Of a stretch of 64,000 nt of DNA, positions 12,390-23,530 are shown piece by piece; within the stretch, counting starts at the first letter, position 1; every line of letters begins with the position of its first letter. Source of the DNA: Golubevia sp. BC0850 (taxonomy: Eukaryota > Basidiomycota > Exobasidiomycetes > Golubeviales > Golubeviaceae); contig JAAVVG010000014.1 of assembly GCA_012976225.1 (NCBI GenBank), forward strand, positions 1-64,000, given 5' to 3'. Below the pieces are notes generated by a model. It was not told the DNA's origin, made no database searches, and worked only from the letters and a program-made list of their open reading frames with translations. Made by a program: the position numbers and the translations under genes.

Positions 12390-14572
12390 ATGGTTTCAGT
12401 TTCAGTTCCATCAGTTCCATCGATCCCATTGAGTCGATCTTATACGTGGTCTTCAAAAGTTCCAATCAATTGTGCTCCTTCAAATCCTGCTGCTGCTGCC
12501 TCTTCCAACAACGATGGACAGTTGAATTTACCAAAGGGAATGCCTTGTGCTTTGGGAGTCGATGAAGCTGGCAGGGGTCCTGTTTTGGGTGAGTAGAGAT
12601 AGAGAAAAGGGAGAGGTGTTGCGAAAGGAGCAAAGATGGCAGTTTAGTTGCTAGAAGGCATCCAGAAGATGAGTCAAAGGGTACAATCCGAATCTGGGAG
12701 TCTATCGAAGTCACAACTTCTGGTTTAACATTATATCATAGAGGAAAGAAGCGAGATAAACCCCGTCAAACAAGAGAAAGGCTTGGCTTGGGATAGAACA
12801 GAGGTGTTCTTTAGCCTATCTTGCTCTTCGAACGCGTCTCAATTTTGAGCTTTACTCGTTTAAGAGAAGTTGAGCTACCAATTTTTTAGGCACTGTCCGA
12901 AGAAGAAGCAATGTGTTTTGAGCTCTCATCTCCCAAGCCACCTAAAACCCAGACAAGCTAACCTCTTCCTAGTCTTCCTCCAATCTCTTCCCTGGTCCAG
13001 GTCCCTTAGTTTATGGAATATCTTATTGTCCAGTGGATTATCAGGATCAACTGAAAGAGATCGGTTTTGCAGGTTAGTAGCTCATTCTCTCCCGCCGTCC
13101 CTTCGTGTCTTTCTTTCTCTCTACTCGAAAAAGCTCGTGACTCTGAACCACGAGTCAAGTTTTTGGAGAGATAGAAGGAGCGGTAGATTTGGATTGAGCA
13201 ATCCTTGGATTTTGAAAGGCAGAGAGAGAGACTGCCACGCAGAAACTGACATACTTTGTTAATTTGGGACCACAGATTCGAAAGCCTTGACAGCCGAGAA
13301 AAGAGACAGTCTTTTGAAAGCTTTGATTGAAGATGATGAAAATATTGGTGAGTTGAGCAAGATCCTTTTAGATGAAGAGCTTGTACCTGGGAGGAGAAGC
13401 CTCGTCGAAGATGATGCTTCTTTACCGATGAGAAGATCAAGCTCTCTTCTCCTCGAGACTCTTCAATCATCCCATCCCTATGTCTAACTCCCAACTCCTC
13501 CATCTTTCTTCTACTCTCCATCTGCCCTCTACTCTCCATCTCCTCTCCACTAGGCTGGGCAGTCAGAGTTCTAACCCCACAAGACATTTCCTCAGGAATG
13601 TTACGTCGAAGACCTGTAAACCTCAATCTTCAATCATCAACCGCCACAATCTTACTAATCTCCTCAATCCTACAATCCGGTGTAGACTTGACTCAAATCT
13701 TCGTGGACACAGTCGGAGATCCTGAATCCTACAAGAAGTTACTTCAATCCAATTTCCCAAAACATAAACATATAGAATGGGTGGTTACTAGTAAAGCTGA
13801 TAGTATTTATCCGATCGTAGGAGCTGCTAGTATTTGTGCTAAGGTTACTAGAGATAAAGCTATGGAAGAATGGCAGTTTGGGGAGAGGGGAGTTGGAGGT
13901 GTTAGAGTTGAAGTTGGGGAGGAGGAGGAGGATGAGGAAGAGGAGAGTGTAAACGTGAAGGGTAAAGGAAAGGCTAAGGCTAAGGCTAAAGAAAATGGAA
14001 ATGGAAAGGCCAAAAGGAAAGTCGAAGAATTAGAATCTCAGGATTCTGGAACTGTGAGTTCTTCTCGAAGTTCCCAGACTTCAGAACTCAACTCGGATTC
14101 TCAAACGATATCAATTAATAGAGATAGGGTTTGGAATTTAGGCTCTGGTTATCCTGGAGATCCAAAAACGATTCAATATCTTAAAGATTCAATTGATCTC
14201 ATCTTTGGATTTACTGGAATCGTGAGGTTTAGTTGGTCTACTGTCAAATTATTACTCGGAACGCCTGATTCTTCAAGTTCCAGCTTTTCTAAGGGCAAAG
14301 CTCCCGCAATAGGTGGAGCCTCTGCCGATTTCAAACCTAAATCCAAAGCTTGTAAGGTTAGATGGATCGATGAACCTGTTCCGATTTCTAGGTTCTTTGG
14401 TGGGAATCCTACTGCTGTGAAAGGAATGGGAAAGGGGATGGGAATGATCAGTGAGAAGGAAAAAAGAAGTAGGGAATGGAGAGATGGGAATGAGAGGTTG
14501 AAGAAGGAGAGAAGTGGATTGTGGAGAGATTTGGGGATTGGGAATGTTGGACCTGGTGGGTTCGGGTTTTGA
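12390..14572 (+). CDS. RNH201: Ribonuclease H2 catalytic subunit A
   Basis: Cleaves the RNA strand of RNA-DNA hybrids and removes single ribonucleotides from DNA; it works with subunits B and C in the nucleus. Exons 12390-12588, 13001-13072, 13276-13347 and 13554-14572 join in frame to 453 residues. Catalytic motifs: ALGVDEAGRGPVLG (Asp and Glu), IFVDTVGDPESY (Asp) and KADSIYPIVGAASICAKVTR (Asp). Exon 3 to 4 rebuilds DENIGWAVRVLTPQDIS, matching the family's VGWAL block. Two features are odd. The first intron is 412 nt and splits the most conserved motif (GPVLG/PLVYG). Between EEWQFGERG and the conserved SGYPGDPKT lie ~90 residues of acidic, then KGKAKAKAK, then Ser-rich sequence that the compact family does not have. 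No PCNA-binding motif is obvious at the C-terminus. Confidence 0.93.
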
Positions 14573-15164
14573 GCTGTGGAGAGGGTTGAGTTGTTGAGAA
14601 AAACTTGAAATGGAGTTTCTATTGGAGGAAGTGGGAAGATCTCAGGGGTAGCTGGATGGAAGACATTTCTGTAGACTCGCAATTTCTTTCAATTTATTCG
14701 CATCTATTTGTTTCACTCTCATATCTTCCATATCTATCTTGAATCTATTTTGCAGCTCTGAATGGTTGGTCTGTTACAAATTTTTTGGTGAGTGTTTCGA
14801 GCCAACCTGAGCCAACTTCCAAGTTGAGGCAAAGTGGAGATTGTTCTTTTCTCTCTACCTCAGAACTAGCGTTTCTCTTCACCAGAAAAAGATCGGAATG
14901 GCTCTGATTCTGAACAGGGCTAGAGGGCTCCGGGTAGATCAAGAGAAGGACGATGTTTTTCGTCGTCCGTCGACTACAGATTTCGTCTCAGAGCACTCAC
15001 CCTCACTCAGATTCAAAACGCATTAGCTTACAACATTTCCAGAGACATCACTACTTGATTCAACAGAATTTAAATAGAGAGGAGAGTATCAACCTTTCTC
15101 TCTCGACATGGGCATTATCCACGTAGGCCTTCCTGAGCTTTGGAGACTTTTCTCTGAACAATTC
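14573..15164. other. Intergenic between convergent genes
   Basis: These are the 3' flanks of the RNase H2 gene (plus) and an F-box locus (minus). I saw no coding sense beyond short chance frames and no other structure. Confidence 0.4.
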
Positions 15165-16823
15165 TTAAATCTCGCCTTGGACTCCCGCTAGCTTTGCCAG
15201 ATTTGGATAATTAAATTTTGAGAAGAACAACGGGCATTGTTTACCCCACTTCAATCCGATGGTAAAGGCTTCCAAATTATCGGAGGCGAAGGAAGGAATT
15301 TCTGTTGCAAATTCGATTGGTGCTCCAGTCCTACCCCAACTGTTTCCGAAAGCTACCGAAAGATGAGTTAGTTTAAAACCATAGGTCTTGAGAAAGGTGC
15401 ATATCCAATTGAACGACTCCTGAGGATAAAAGGATCCCGAAATACTGACGTCTCGAAGATTTAGGCATTCAATACTTGAGAAGAAAGTGAGTAGCTTTGG
15501 CTCGATATTTTCTATATGAAAGTTTTCCAAGTTTGGGAAAGATGCTGATGAAATCTGAGAGTCTACTTCCGTAGGGATGTCTCCGCCAGTGCTTAAACCA
15601 GAAATGTAAAGCGTCTTGAGAGAGTCTCCGCATCCTAAGACTAATGATTTGAAAGCACCGGAAGAGATAAAACCTGGACCTTCGCAAGTACCAGCGAGAC
15701 TGTTAATCCTGAAATTGACTTCTTCTACTGGCACAGTGTGGAAAAAGCCCTCCATTGACGCCCAATCGATTTGGAAATCATTTATCTGCAACAAAATTTG
15801 TTCTTTCTCTCTTTCGACGGAACCTAATCTGAATTGTCTGTTCATTCTACAAATGTTTTCTGGTGAAAGAGAACTGATACGATTGATGTTGTTTGGTAGG
15901 ATGAAGTGAATAAGCTTATGGAACTTTGAAGCCAAACCCCACGCCTCTCTTCTAGCTGAAGGGGTGGGTAAGTTAATCTCTAATGACTCAAGAGCAGATG
16001 TAGAGTTCTTTAATTCCTTTGAAAATTTGAGCACCTTCTACTCTGTACAGATCTGAATTATGAAGAGCGAATTGGGTTAAACCTTTGCCCGAGAATGCCT
16101 GAACAGCTTTCATGAGTTGAGGGACCTTCTCATTATAATCTTTTACGTCGTGAATGTCAAATCATAGTGGCTGCTGTTCATTAACATGAAAACCTTCAAG
16201 CCAAAGATCACGACCTCGTCCATCATCTCCTCCATCAGGTTAGAATACTCCCTTCCAGACCAAATTTCTACCACTGACGGTGCCTTAATCTTGATGCGTT
16301 CTAGCTGTTGGAAGGTCGACAGCTCTCTAGTTGACCCTAGAATAAAAGGAGTCGAATCCTGAAAGTCTCGTTGAGAGGAATCTATAGTGATTGAGACTTC
16401 TTTCAAAGTGGAGTTTGACTGTTGGAGAGCTGAGAAAAGATCCTTCCGTGGTTTGGAAATCGATTTGCGGCTGGTTGAATTCTTCTTCCAGAATGAAGCT
16501 AAGTTGAGAGTAATTTTGACTGGCTTATGAGCAGATAGAGCAGAGAGTCGATTGAAATGGAGAAGACTTTGATCTGTTGAGCTTTTTCTTCCAAGTTTTG
16601 ACAGGTCGAATTGGGTATGAAGAGATGGATTGGAGTTGATAGCTGTTCTCCATTTTGAACAGACAGCATTGGATTGAGCGATGGCGGAAGGTTTGAGAAA
16701 ATAGATGAATTGACCAAACATCTCTGGAGGGACCATCGTGATTGGATCGATGAGACTCTTCGGAAGGGACTTGATGATACGTCCAGCTTCGGATCCCGAG
16801 CCACCATAGTCATTGGCCTTCAT
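15165..16823 (-). pseudogene. F-box/LRR gene with two probable frame breaks
   Basis: The ATG at 16823 starts a frame with a good F-box (ITMVPPEMFGQFIYFLKPSA, then NAVCSKWRTAINSNPSLHTQ) and LRR-like sequence to about 16150. Coding sense then passes to a second frame (FDIHDVKDYNEKVPQLMKAV...LTQFALHNSDLYRVEGAQIF) and to a third (KFSKELKNSTSALESLEINL), open to the stop at 15165 (last residues LAKLAGVQGEI). Each switch fits one missing or extra base. An intron of roughly 150 nt with a weak GTTTTC donor could bridge first to third frame, but it would discard the well-formed middle segment. I favour a recently broken gene; a functional spliced form cannot be excluded. Confidence 0.6.
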
Positions 16824-17277
16824 TGTTGGAGAAGAGCTGTAGAGAGTGTCCCAAAACGATGGAGAAAGAAAAGTGAATCAGTACACTTACAATGGAGTGA
16901 CGGAAGAGTGGACGGTTCATTTGACTCACCTGATGAGCACTTTGAATGGATCTCAAGACATTTCGAGCAATGAATATCAAAAGGATGATGGGAGAGAAGA
17001 GAAGAGAAGAATGAATGAACGAACGAACGAACACCAGACACCTTTCCTTGAGCTATTCCGAATATCCGGTTACAGATGCCTTTCTTCCTTCTCAGTTTCC
17101 GAAGGATTAGAAGAGTTAGAAGCTGAGTGAGTTTCAGAGAGAAGTTGTGGGGCTTAACCTGACCAAATTTTGAAGCTGTACAGATAACAGAAGAGGAGAG
17201 GTTCAAAACTTTTTTCTTCTCGATTTACTCTTCGATCCATCGACCATCACTTCCCCTTTCCAAAGCTTAGCTTGAAG
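16824..17277. other. Intergenic, divergent promoter region
   Basis: It separates the F-box locus (minus) from the FIST-domain gene (plus). A short direct repeat GAACGAACGAACGAAC lies near 17017-17032. No TATA box seen. Confidence 0.4.
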
Positions 17278-19580
17278 ATGATGCAACGAACAGCGATATC
17301 TCCAAAATTTGGAATCAAGACTCTGAGGAGTTTACGTGGATATGCTTCAGCAGTACCTTCCGCCTCTGCTCGCAAATCTGAGTCATCATCGAATCCTTCC
17401 AATTGGAAGAACAAGACACCTTTGGCTACAGCTCAAACTTTGACTTTATTCTCTCAAGATCCAACTTCTCTATTAATAGCCTTAAAATCAACTTTAGATG
17501 GAATGATGTTATCAGTAAAAAGAGCAGGTCCATCTCCCGTAACTTCTCCATCTCCACCTTCAACCAGTTCTTCAACCCATGATTTCGTACTTCTCTTTGC
17601 CTTATCAAAGACCTTACCTTCAGAACATCTATCGCAAGCAGTCACTCTCCTAAGAACCTCTTCACCAACTGACAAAATCGCAAGATTAGGTTTACTTTCT
17701 TCTTCAATTCCAATTTCTTTAATACCAGATTCTTCTTTCTCTGAAGGTTCTAAACCTGAAGTTGGATCTGATGAATTAATTCATTCATGTTCGTTAAGTT
17801 TAATCCCTTCAAAGAATGCAATACCATTTCGATCCATCATTAAAGGTAAACCACAAGTCATGGTCGGTAGATGGATGGATAAAAAAGGTTCTTGGAATCA
17901 AAAAGATGATAGAGTGAATTATTTCGATGAGGAGAGGAAAGTTGTTAAAGAAGGTGTAGAAACTGGTTGGAAAGATCTTTGGGGGAAAGAGAATTTCGAT
18001 TTGAATTTACCTCAAGAGTTGAAAGATGTCAAGTGAGTTTGTTCGAATCCTTCTTCTTTTTCCCTCTCTTGTAGACTGTTATCTTTCGCAGCACTTTATT
18101 CTAACAAGCTCACCTTGAACTGATCAAGTTTTGAATGCCTCTCAACCTCGGATCCCATCTCTCTCTTCGTCTCCTCAACTTACAATTCCTCTGTCCTCCT
18201 CCCAATCTTATTTCAACATCCCCACAGTCCATCCTCAATCCTCTCAGCCCTATTCTTCACCGACCCATCCCCTCAAGGTCTCCTAGAAGCCTTCGATTCC
18301 AAATTCAAGAATTCTTCTATCTTGGGTCTGAACGCTCCTCCCACTCCTTTCGAAACTGGTAGAAGTAGAACGATGTTCTCAAATCTCCCCATTATCTCTA
18401 GTAGTCCGAGCAACGACACGAATTCGAGCAAGACCTCGAAATCGGAAGATGCGATCCACGAAGAAGGGGCAATAGGCCTAGTTCTAACTAGTGGAGAGAA
18501 CAAGAATGGAGAAGAGGTTAGAGCAGAAGGTGGATTCAAACCGAATGTTGAAGTCGATTATCAAGGCTTTGAAAGGTTGGGTGAGAGGAGAGAAGTTACT
18601 AGGTGAGTTCTAGATCTGATTCAACACCCCAAAACCCCCTTCCCCTCTTTTCTTCCTTACTCATTCGCTCATTATGGTGACTACTATTCTTTGATTTGAA
18701 ATACGACTGAATACAGTGCAAGAGGAAACATCATCTCTTCTCTAAACAATTCAAACGCAACTCAAGAATTCTTAAAAGACATTGCTAAAAGAGTGAAATC
18801 CTCTGAAGCTTCAATTAAGATTGATGAAAGCGAGTTGAAAGAAGGAAGCCAATCTGAAAATGCTAGGAAGGTGGCTAATTCGGTTAAAAAGGAAGAGGAC
18901 TTTTATTTGGGAATTTATGAAAGTCGAGACAGTCAGAAGGTGAGTTTGGTTTTCTATTTCTTTTTAAATCTTCTCTTTCTCATAATCATTACTCGCAATC
19001 GACAATTTTTATTCGCATACAGCCAATTTTGATCTCCAAAATCATGTCAGGTCATCCAACTAGAGGGAACCTTTCAATTGAGACTGAATCTGATTTAGGT
19101 CCTAGACCTGGAGTTGAGAATGATTCTTCTTCGAATCTATGGGCCCAGGTAAGTATCTAAACCTGATTGGTCCATCCGGTTGTGTTTTTGCTTCTCCCTC
19201 AACAAAATTTCCTAATGTTGACTTCATCTGTCCTTCTTTCTTTCAAGTTCTACGAGAAATCTCCCTCCTCTAACTTCCAACCTCTAGATATCCCAGGTCC
19301 AGATCCATCAGTTTGGGCAACCCCTAGATTCTTATTCTTGAGTACTGAGGATTCTAGTTCTTCAACTCCATCAAGCAATTCGACTTCAACTGATACCAAA
19401 ACGAAGAAAAAGCAAGTGATGGCTTTGCCGAATATGTTTGTTGCTGCAAGTGAGAAAGGTTGGATAGCTAGGAATAATCATTCTCCCAAACATGGAGATG
19501 GTGGGGATGGTGGTTTGAGGAATAAGAGTCAAAGCTGTAATGTGCCGATTGCTAGTGCTTTGTTGTCACTGAGAGGGTGA
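17278..19580 (+). CDS. FIST-domain protein, probably mitochondrial
   Basis: Exons 17278-18032, 18129-18602, 18717-18939, 19023-19148 and 19248-19580 join in frame to 636 residues. The N-terminus is basic and hydroxylated (MMQRTAISPKFGIKTLRSLR), like a mitochondrial presequence. The body matches my recollection of fungal FIST proteins: IPFRSIIKGKPQVMVGRW, FFTDPSPQGLLEAFDSKF, HEEGAIGLVLTSG, SARGNIISSLNNSNATQEFL, EEDFYLGIYES and ILISKIMSGHPTRGNLSIET. FIST domains are sensory or ligand-binding modules in bacteria and in human FBXO22; the fungal protein's role is unknown to me. Low-complexity Ser/Thr stretches interrupt the domain near residues 90-105 and 545-560. The stop at 19578 overlaps a possible GTGAGC donor, so a short extra exon cannot be excluded. 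Confidence 0.75.
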
Positions 19581-19706
19581 GCTTGCAATAATATTCACTT
19601 CTTTCTTCCTATCTTGGTACCTGTACACACCTATGCTGAAAGAAGCGATTTTGGTTTCTGCCTGCGAGTTTGACCAGAGCAAACAAAGCTCTACAAGTAT
19701 CCTCTA

Positions 19707-19717
19707 GGGGTGACCCC
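19707..19717. promoter_or_regulatory. Palindrome GGGGTGACCCC
   Basis: This is an 11-base inverted repeat with 5-base arms, about 115 bases upstream of the TATA box of the seven-helix protein gene. The form suits a dimeric zinc-finger or C6 factor. No factor can be named from sequence alone. Confidence 0.3.
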
Positions 19718-19821
19718 CTTTTTTGCCATAATGAAAGAAGGGGCGGTGCGTGCTCAACAGCGTCGCATTCAGTAATTTGATTCAGATGTCGAGATCGGAG
19801 CCGCTCACTTCAATCTGATTG

Positions 19822-19828
19822 TATAAAA
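19822..19828 (+). promoter_or_regulatory. TATA box (TATAAAA)
   Basis: TATAAAA lies 113 bases before the ATG of the seven-helix protein gene, followed by a pyrimidine-rich leader. It is the clearest core promoter element in the window and suggests regulated transcription. Confidence 0.65.
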
Positions 19829-19934
19829 GGAGCAGAGGAGGTTGAAAAAACTTTTAAACAGTCGCATCAACATCGCATCTTCTTCATACGTTCTCGTCTC
19901 ATTTCCACTCCATACCCTTGCAAACGTTCTCAGG

Positions 19935-21581
19935 ATGGATAACGAAAGTGTTGCTACAGTCGAGAGATCGTGAGTCCTATTTCTCTTATGAGATTATCCC
20001 TTGATGCAGAAGCAAAGTGAAGGTCCGAACTCCCATCTGCTTTCTAACGCAGACTGTCTATTCCTTCTCCTGCAGCTTGGGTGCCATCTACATCGCGTGT
20101 GTCTTCAATTTTTGTCTTCTGGGTAGGTGAATCTCTTGCATTCGATCATTTGGATATTCTTTAGTTTAATACTAACGATTTTCTTCACTTCCGATTGGTT
20201 CTTTTAGGTTGCGTTTAGTGAGTCGTGACCTTGTGCCCCCTTGTTCTGGTCACTCGTTTATCCCTCTTCTCTATTCGCACCCTACTTCTTCAAATTACAG
20301 TTCCCAAGTTTACCAGTACTATTCCAGATGGAGTTCCGATCATACCTTTCTCAAGATCTTCGTCGCGGGTATCATCATCGCTGATACGATGTCTTCCGTA
20401 AATCTAATCCATTCGGTCTGGAGATACTTGATCTTGAATTTTGGAGATTATGAGTATGGCAGTCGTGCTAACGGCAACATCATTGCTGGACCTGCAGTGA
20501 GTTCTGAAAGTTGAAAGTCGAACTCAGAATAAAGATTCGCTGATTAGAAACTCTTTCTTCACCCCTTCCTCACTATTGCAGCTCATAGGACTTGCCTCCT
20601 TTCTACCTCAGCTCTTCCTCATCTTTAGGTGTCACCTCTACTCTCGCTTCCAGTGGGTGGTCTACCCGTTCATATCGATCTCCATCGCTTCCCTTGCGTG
20701 TTCGATAGGAACCGCTCACTCGATTCGTCATCTAATCTTCTATGCAAAGTTTCCAGAAGCTAAAGGAATTATCACTGCTTGGTTATCTTCTGCAGCCATC
20801 GTTGATCTACTCATCACGTTAACTCTATTGGACTCGTTCAAAGCCAGAAGGACAGGGTTCTCTCAGGATGAGATCATGCTGAACAGGTTTATGCGAGTCA
20901 CTTTTGCTACTGGAAGTCTAACTGCCTTTTCATCTATTCTTTGCTTAATTCGTAGGTATCCTGATGGAGCCGAGACAACCGAGGCCGTTCTCTTACCCCC
21001 TTTTTCCGACTCTGTTTCACTTCCCAGTCTTTCTTCTTCCAGCTTCAGCGAAAGTTGGGCTGATCTTCCTAGTTCCAAGTTGGGCAACGTCAAAGCTGTA
21101 TGCCCTATCAGTTCTAGTCACTCTTCTCAGTAGACCGATGGAAATTGAATCTCCACAAGCAACTCAAGACGACTCTCAACTAGAAGACAACAACGAATCG
21201 ACTTCAACCCATCGAATGAGAAGCTCTGGAACATTTTCAACCTCAACCGTCTCTGTCAAGAAGTTGACATTCAAAGAATCCTTACTCAAGAAGTCATTCA
21301 ACTTGAGATACAACGTCAAAAGCGTTCGACCTAGCGTAAACTCAATTCATATTGATGACACCTACGAAACGAGAGTCGAGAGTCGGACTGTCTGTGAAGA
21401 TCTGGAGAGAGCTGGAAGTAGAAAGGAAGATGGAGTCAGAGCGGCCAGAAGGAGGAAAAGTGAGGAGAAGAGAGAAAGATTGGAAAGTCTTGCTACTCTT
21501 GGTGGAGAAGTTATTGAAATGGAAGCAAAGTTGGAAGGGCAAAGGAACGAGATTAGATCAAAAACTTCTCTAGACCACTAG
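19935..21581 (+). CDS. Seven-helix fungal membrane protein (DUF6534 family)
   Basis: Exons 19935-19969, 20076-20122, 20208-20217, 20301-20496, 20582-20951 and 21049-21581 join in frame to 396 residues. The third exon is only ten bases, yet it yields the family-like start of helix 1-2 (FCLLGCVYSQVYQYYSRW). Other family landmarks are GIIIADTMSSVNLIHSVWRY, the amphipathic MLNRFMRVTFATGSLTAF and GLIFLVPSWATSKLYALSVL, followed by a ~150-residue charged cytosolic tail with a probable coiled coil near the end (RRRKSEEKRERLESL). Seven hydrophobic segments are visible. The family is widespread in mushrooms and relatives. Its function is not known; receptor-like roles are only speculation. Confidence 0.85.
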
Positions 21582-21749
21582 TTTGGCTGTAAAGATCAAT
21601 CGAAGAAATGAAACAACGAAGAAGTTGCGTGTGTCATTCTATCAAAGAAGACGAATCGGAACTTAAAGAGTGTAAACAATGCGATACTGAGAGGATGAGA
21701 AGACTGATAATCCCTTGCGCCTTGCCTCGCTGCCTCCTTCCCCATCCCA

Positions 21750-22658
21750 TTAAACGAAAACAAATTGGTAAAGCTCTGCATCTGGGGCATCTCCTTCCGG
21801 GTAGATATGAACGGCCCCGGACGTTCCAATGGTGATGTGATTGTTTGAAACATCTTCGTCTTTGGTGTAGCCGAGGAAAGTGAGTTTGTTCTTGCCTCCG
21901 TCGGTCTGTTAAGGGGTGAGGACAAAGAGGGGGGGGGGGTCGTAGTCAGTACCTTCTGGGAGTTCGTCGCATGGAACTCCTTGTAAGTTTCTACTCACGT
22001 AGGAGAAGTGGTTCAACAATTGGAACTCGTCATCAGTCACGTCACAAACGGAATCAGAAATGAGGGTGGAGGTGGACGAGATCTCTCCGGAGCCTAAGAA
22101 GACAGAGATGGAATGAAGAGTTAAATCAGTTTGGGAAACGAATTAGGATCCCTAATTCCGATTGAGACATACGTAGAGTGAGACAATGTTTCTTTGCTCC
22201 CTGAGGGAATAGCTTTCCGTAGTAAGCTGCATGAGAAGAAAAAAGGGGGTGAGTGATAGGGCTCATGCAAACTACAAGCGTCGTTCAAATTCATCACCAA
22301 CCCAAAACTCACTGTCATACTTTCCACTCTTCTTTTCAAATCCAAGATAGTTAGACTTGCAAACTTGGAAATCAAACTTGGCTTTTGAGTGTGGAACATT
22401 CACGTTGTCAAGACGCGTTGTCAAGTAGGTAGAATCATCACAATTCGAGTCTTCTTTCCTATCTTTTGATAAACCAACGTTGAATTTCTTGCTAGAGTCA
22501 GTTTTTGAAACCAAAGTGAGTGTGCCAGTTTTGAGGACCTGGCAGTTTGAAGAGGCGCGAGAGAAGAGGTTCAGGTGTGATTGAGATTCAATTCCGTGAG
22601 AGGAAACTGAGTTGATGAGAAGAAATAGAGAAAGGGTAGTGAAGTTGAAGAAGTTCAT
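21750..22658 (-). CDS. Small secreted protein of unknown function
   Basis: Exons 22658-22313, 22226-22173, 22093-21999 and 21905-21750 join in frame to 216 residues. The start has a textbook signal peptide (MNFFNFTTLSLFLLINSVSS) and no later membrane segment. The mature part has five Cys residues, Ser/Thr-rich short strands (GTLTLVSKTDSSKKFNVGLS) and a C-terminal segment with SGAVHIYPEGDAPDAELYQF. It looks like a secreted beta-rich protein, but I cannot place it in a family. The last intron carries a ten-base G tract (C tract on the coding strand) near its 3' end. Confidence 0.75.
21929..21938. repeat. G10 homopolymer
   Basis: Ten G bases inside the last intron of the secreted protein gene, about 24 bases from its 3' splice site. 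Such runs are prone to length errors in sequencing. Confidence 0.85.
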
Positions 22659-23530
22659 GGCTGTTAGGATGGATGGAGAAGAGAAAAGTAGGAAAAGACG
22701 GTATGGGAAAGGAAAGAAAAAGAGAAGGAGGGAGAGTTTCGTTTAAGGAAAGGGGAACAAAGGAGCGGTGCAGCACGCACAAGAAAGGGGATAGGTTCGC
22801 TCGCAGACTCTCCGTAGGACAAGGACTTTTCGACAACGACTCGGCTCATCCTGCCTTCTCTGAAAGGAATACCCAATTTGAAGGTGTTTCACAATTTTTC
22901 CTCCGTGGGTTGCGACGTTGCGATGTTGCGAACTGCGACTTTAGATCAAAGACTCTCGAGGGCTCCTCAAGCCACCGAGTTTTCTCTACAGGAAACCCCT
23001 GTCTATTTGAAGCTCGATTAGAGATTGAGGTGAGTCAAAAGCCTGAAGTTTCTGACGCGTTCGTAATCAGATTTGGGAGGCATCTAAGAAGAGACTGAAG
23101 TGTCAAGAGACCAGGAAGAGGATTAGACGGAAGCGACTGAGATGGAACAGGAAGTAAAGAACTTCGCGATCGAAGACTGAATCTACACACTCGCCATCAT
23201 CAATTTGATAAAGAAAGGATGAAACATTGCAAAAGAGACAGAGACAAAAGTGATGGCTACGAGAAGGTGTACAAAATAGAGAGCAAAAGAAATCCGTGAA
23301 AAACGAGAGTGACAGGTAGACCGAACAGTGGTGTGTAGCAGATCTTCGAGATCCTAGATAGGTGGGGAAAGACAGATGTGACAATCAAAGAAGAACTCTG
23401 ACATGAATTTTCAAGATAAGTAGAGGGATACTGAGAATTGAGGAGACCAGAGAAGAAATCAGGAGGATCCGCAGAATGTATAACGAGGCGTAATAAATCT
23501 CTTCGATTGAACTATGTAGAGTAGTGGAGT
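22659..23530. other. Intergenic with GTTGCGA repeats
   Basis: This is the upstream region of the secreted-protein gene and the 3' flank of the GPI-protein gene. It holds three GTTGCGA copies at 8-base spacing (22909-22931), with a related half-copy after them. The open frames here look like chance. Confidence 0.5.
22909..22931. promoter_or_regulatory. Three GTTGCGA copies, period 8
   Basis: GTTGCGAC, GTTGCGAT and GTTGCGAA follow each other head to tail 250 bases upstream of the secreted-protein ATG. The reverse complement, CGCAAC, recurs in the divergent promoter at 36.3 kb. Regular spacing suggests a binding-site array; the factor is unknown. Confidence 0.35.

Noticed and set aside
22673-23098. 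141-residue plus-strand frame upstream of the secreted-protein gene
   Set aside because: Odd composition, no motif, and it overlaps the promoter and GTTGCGA array.
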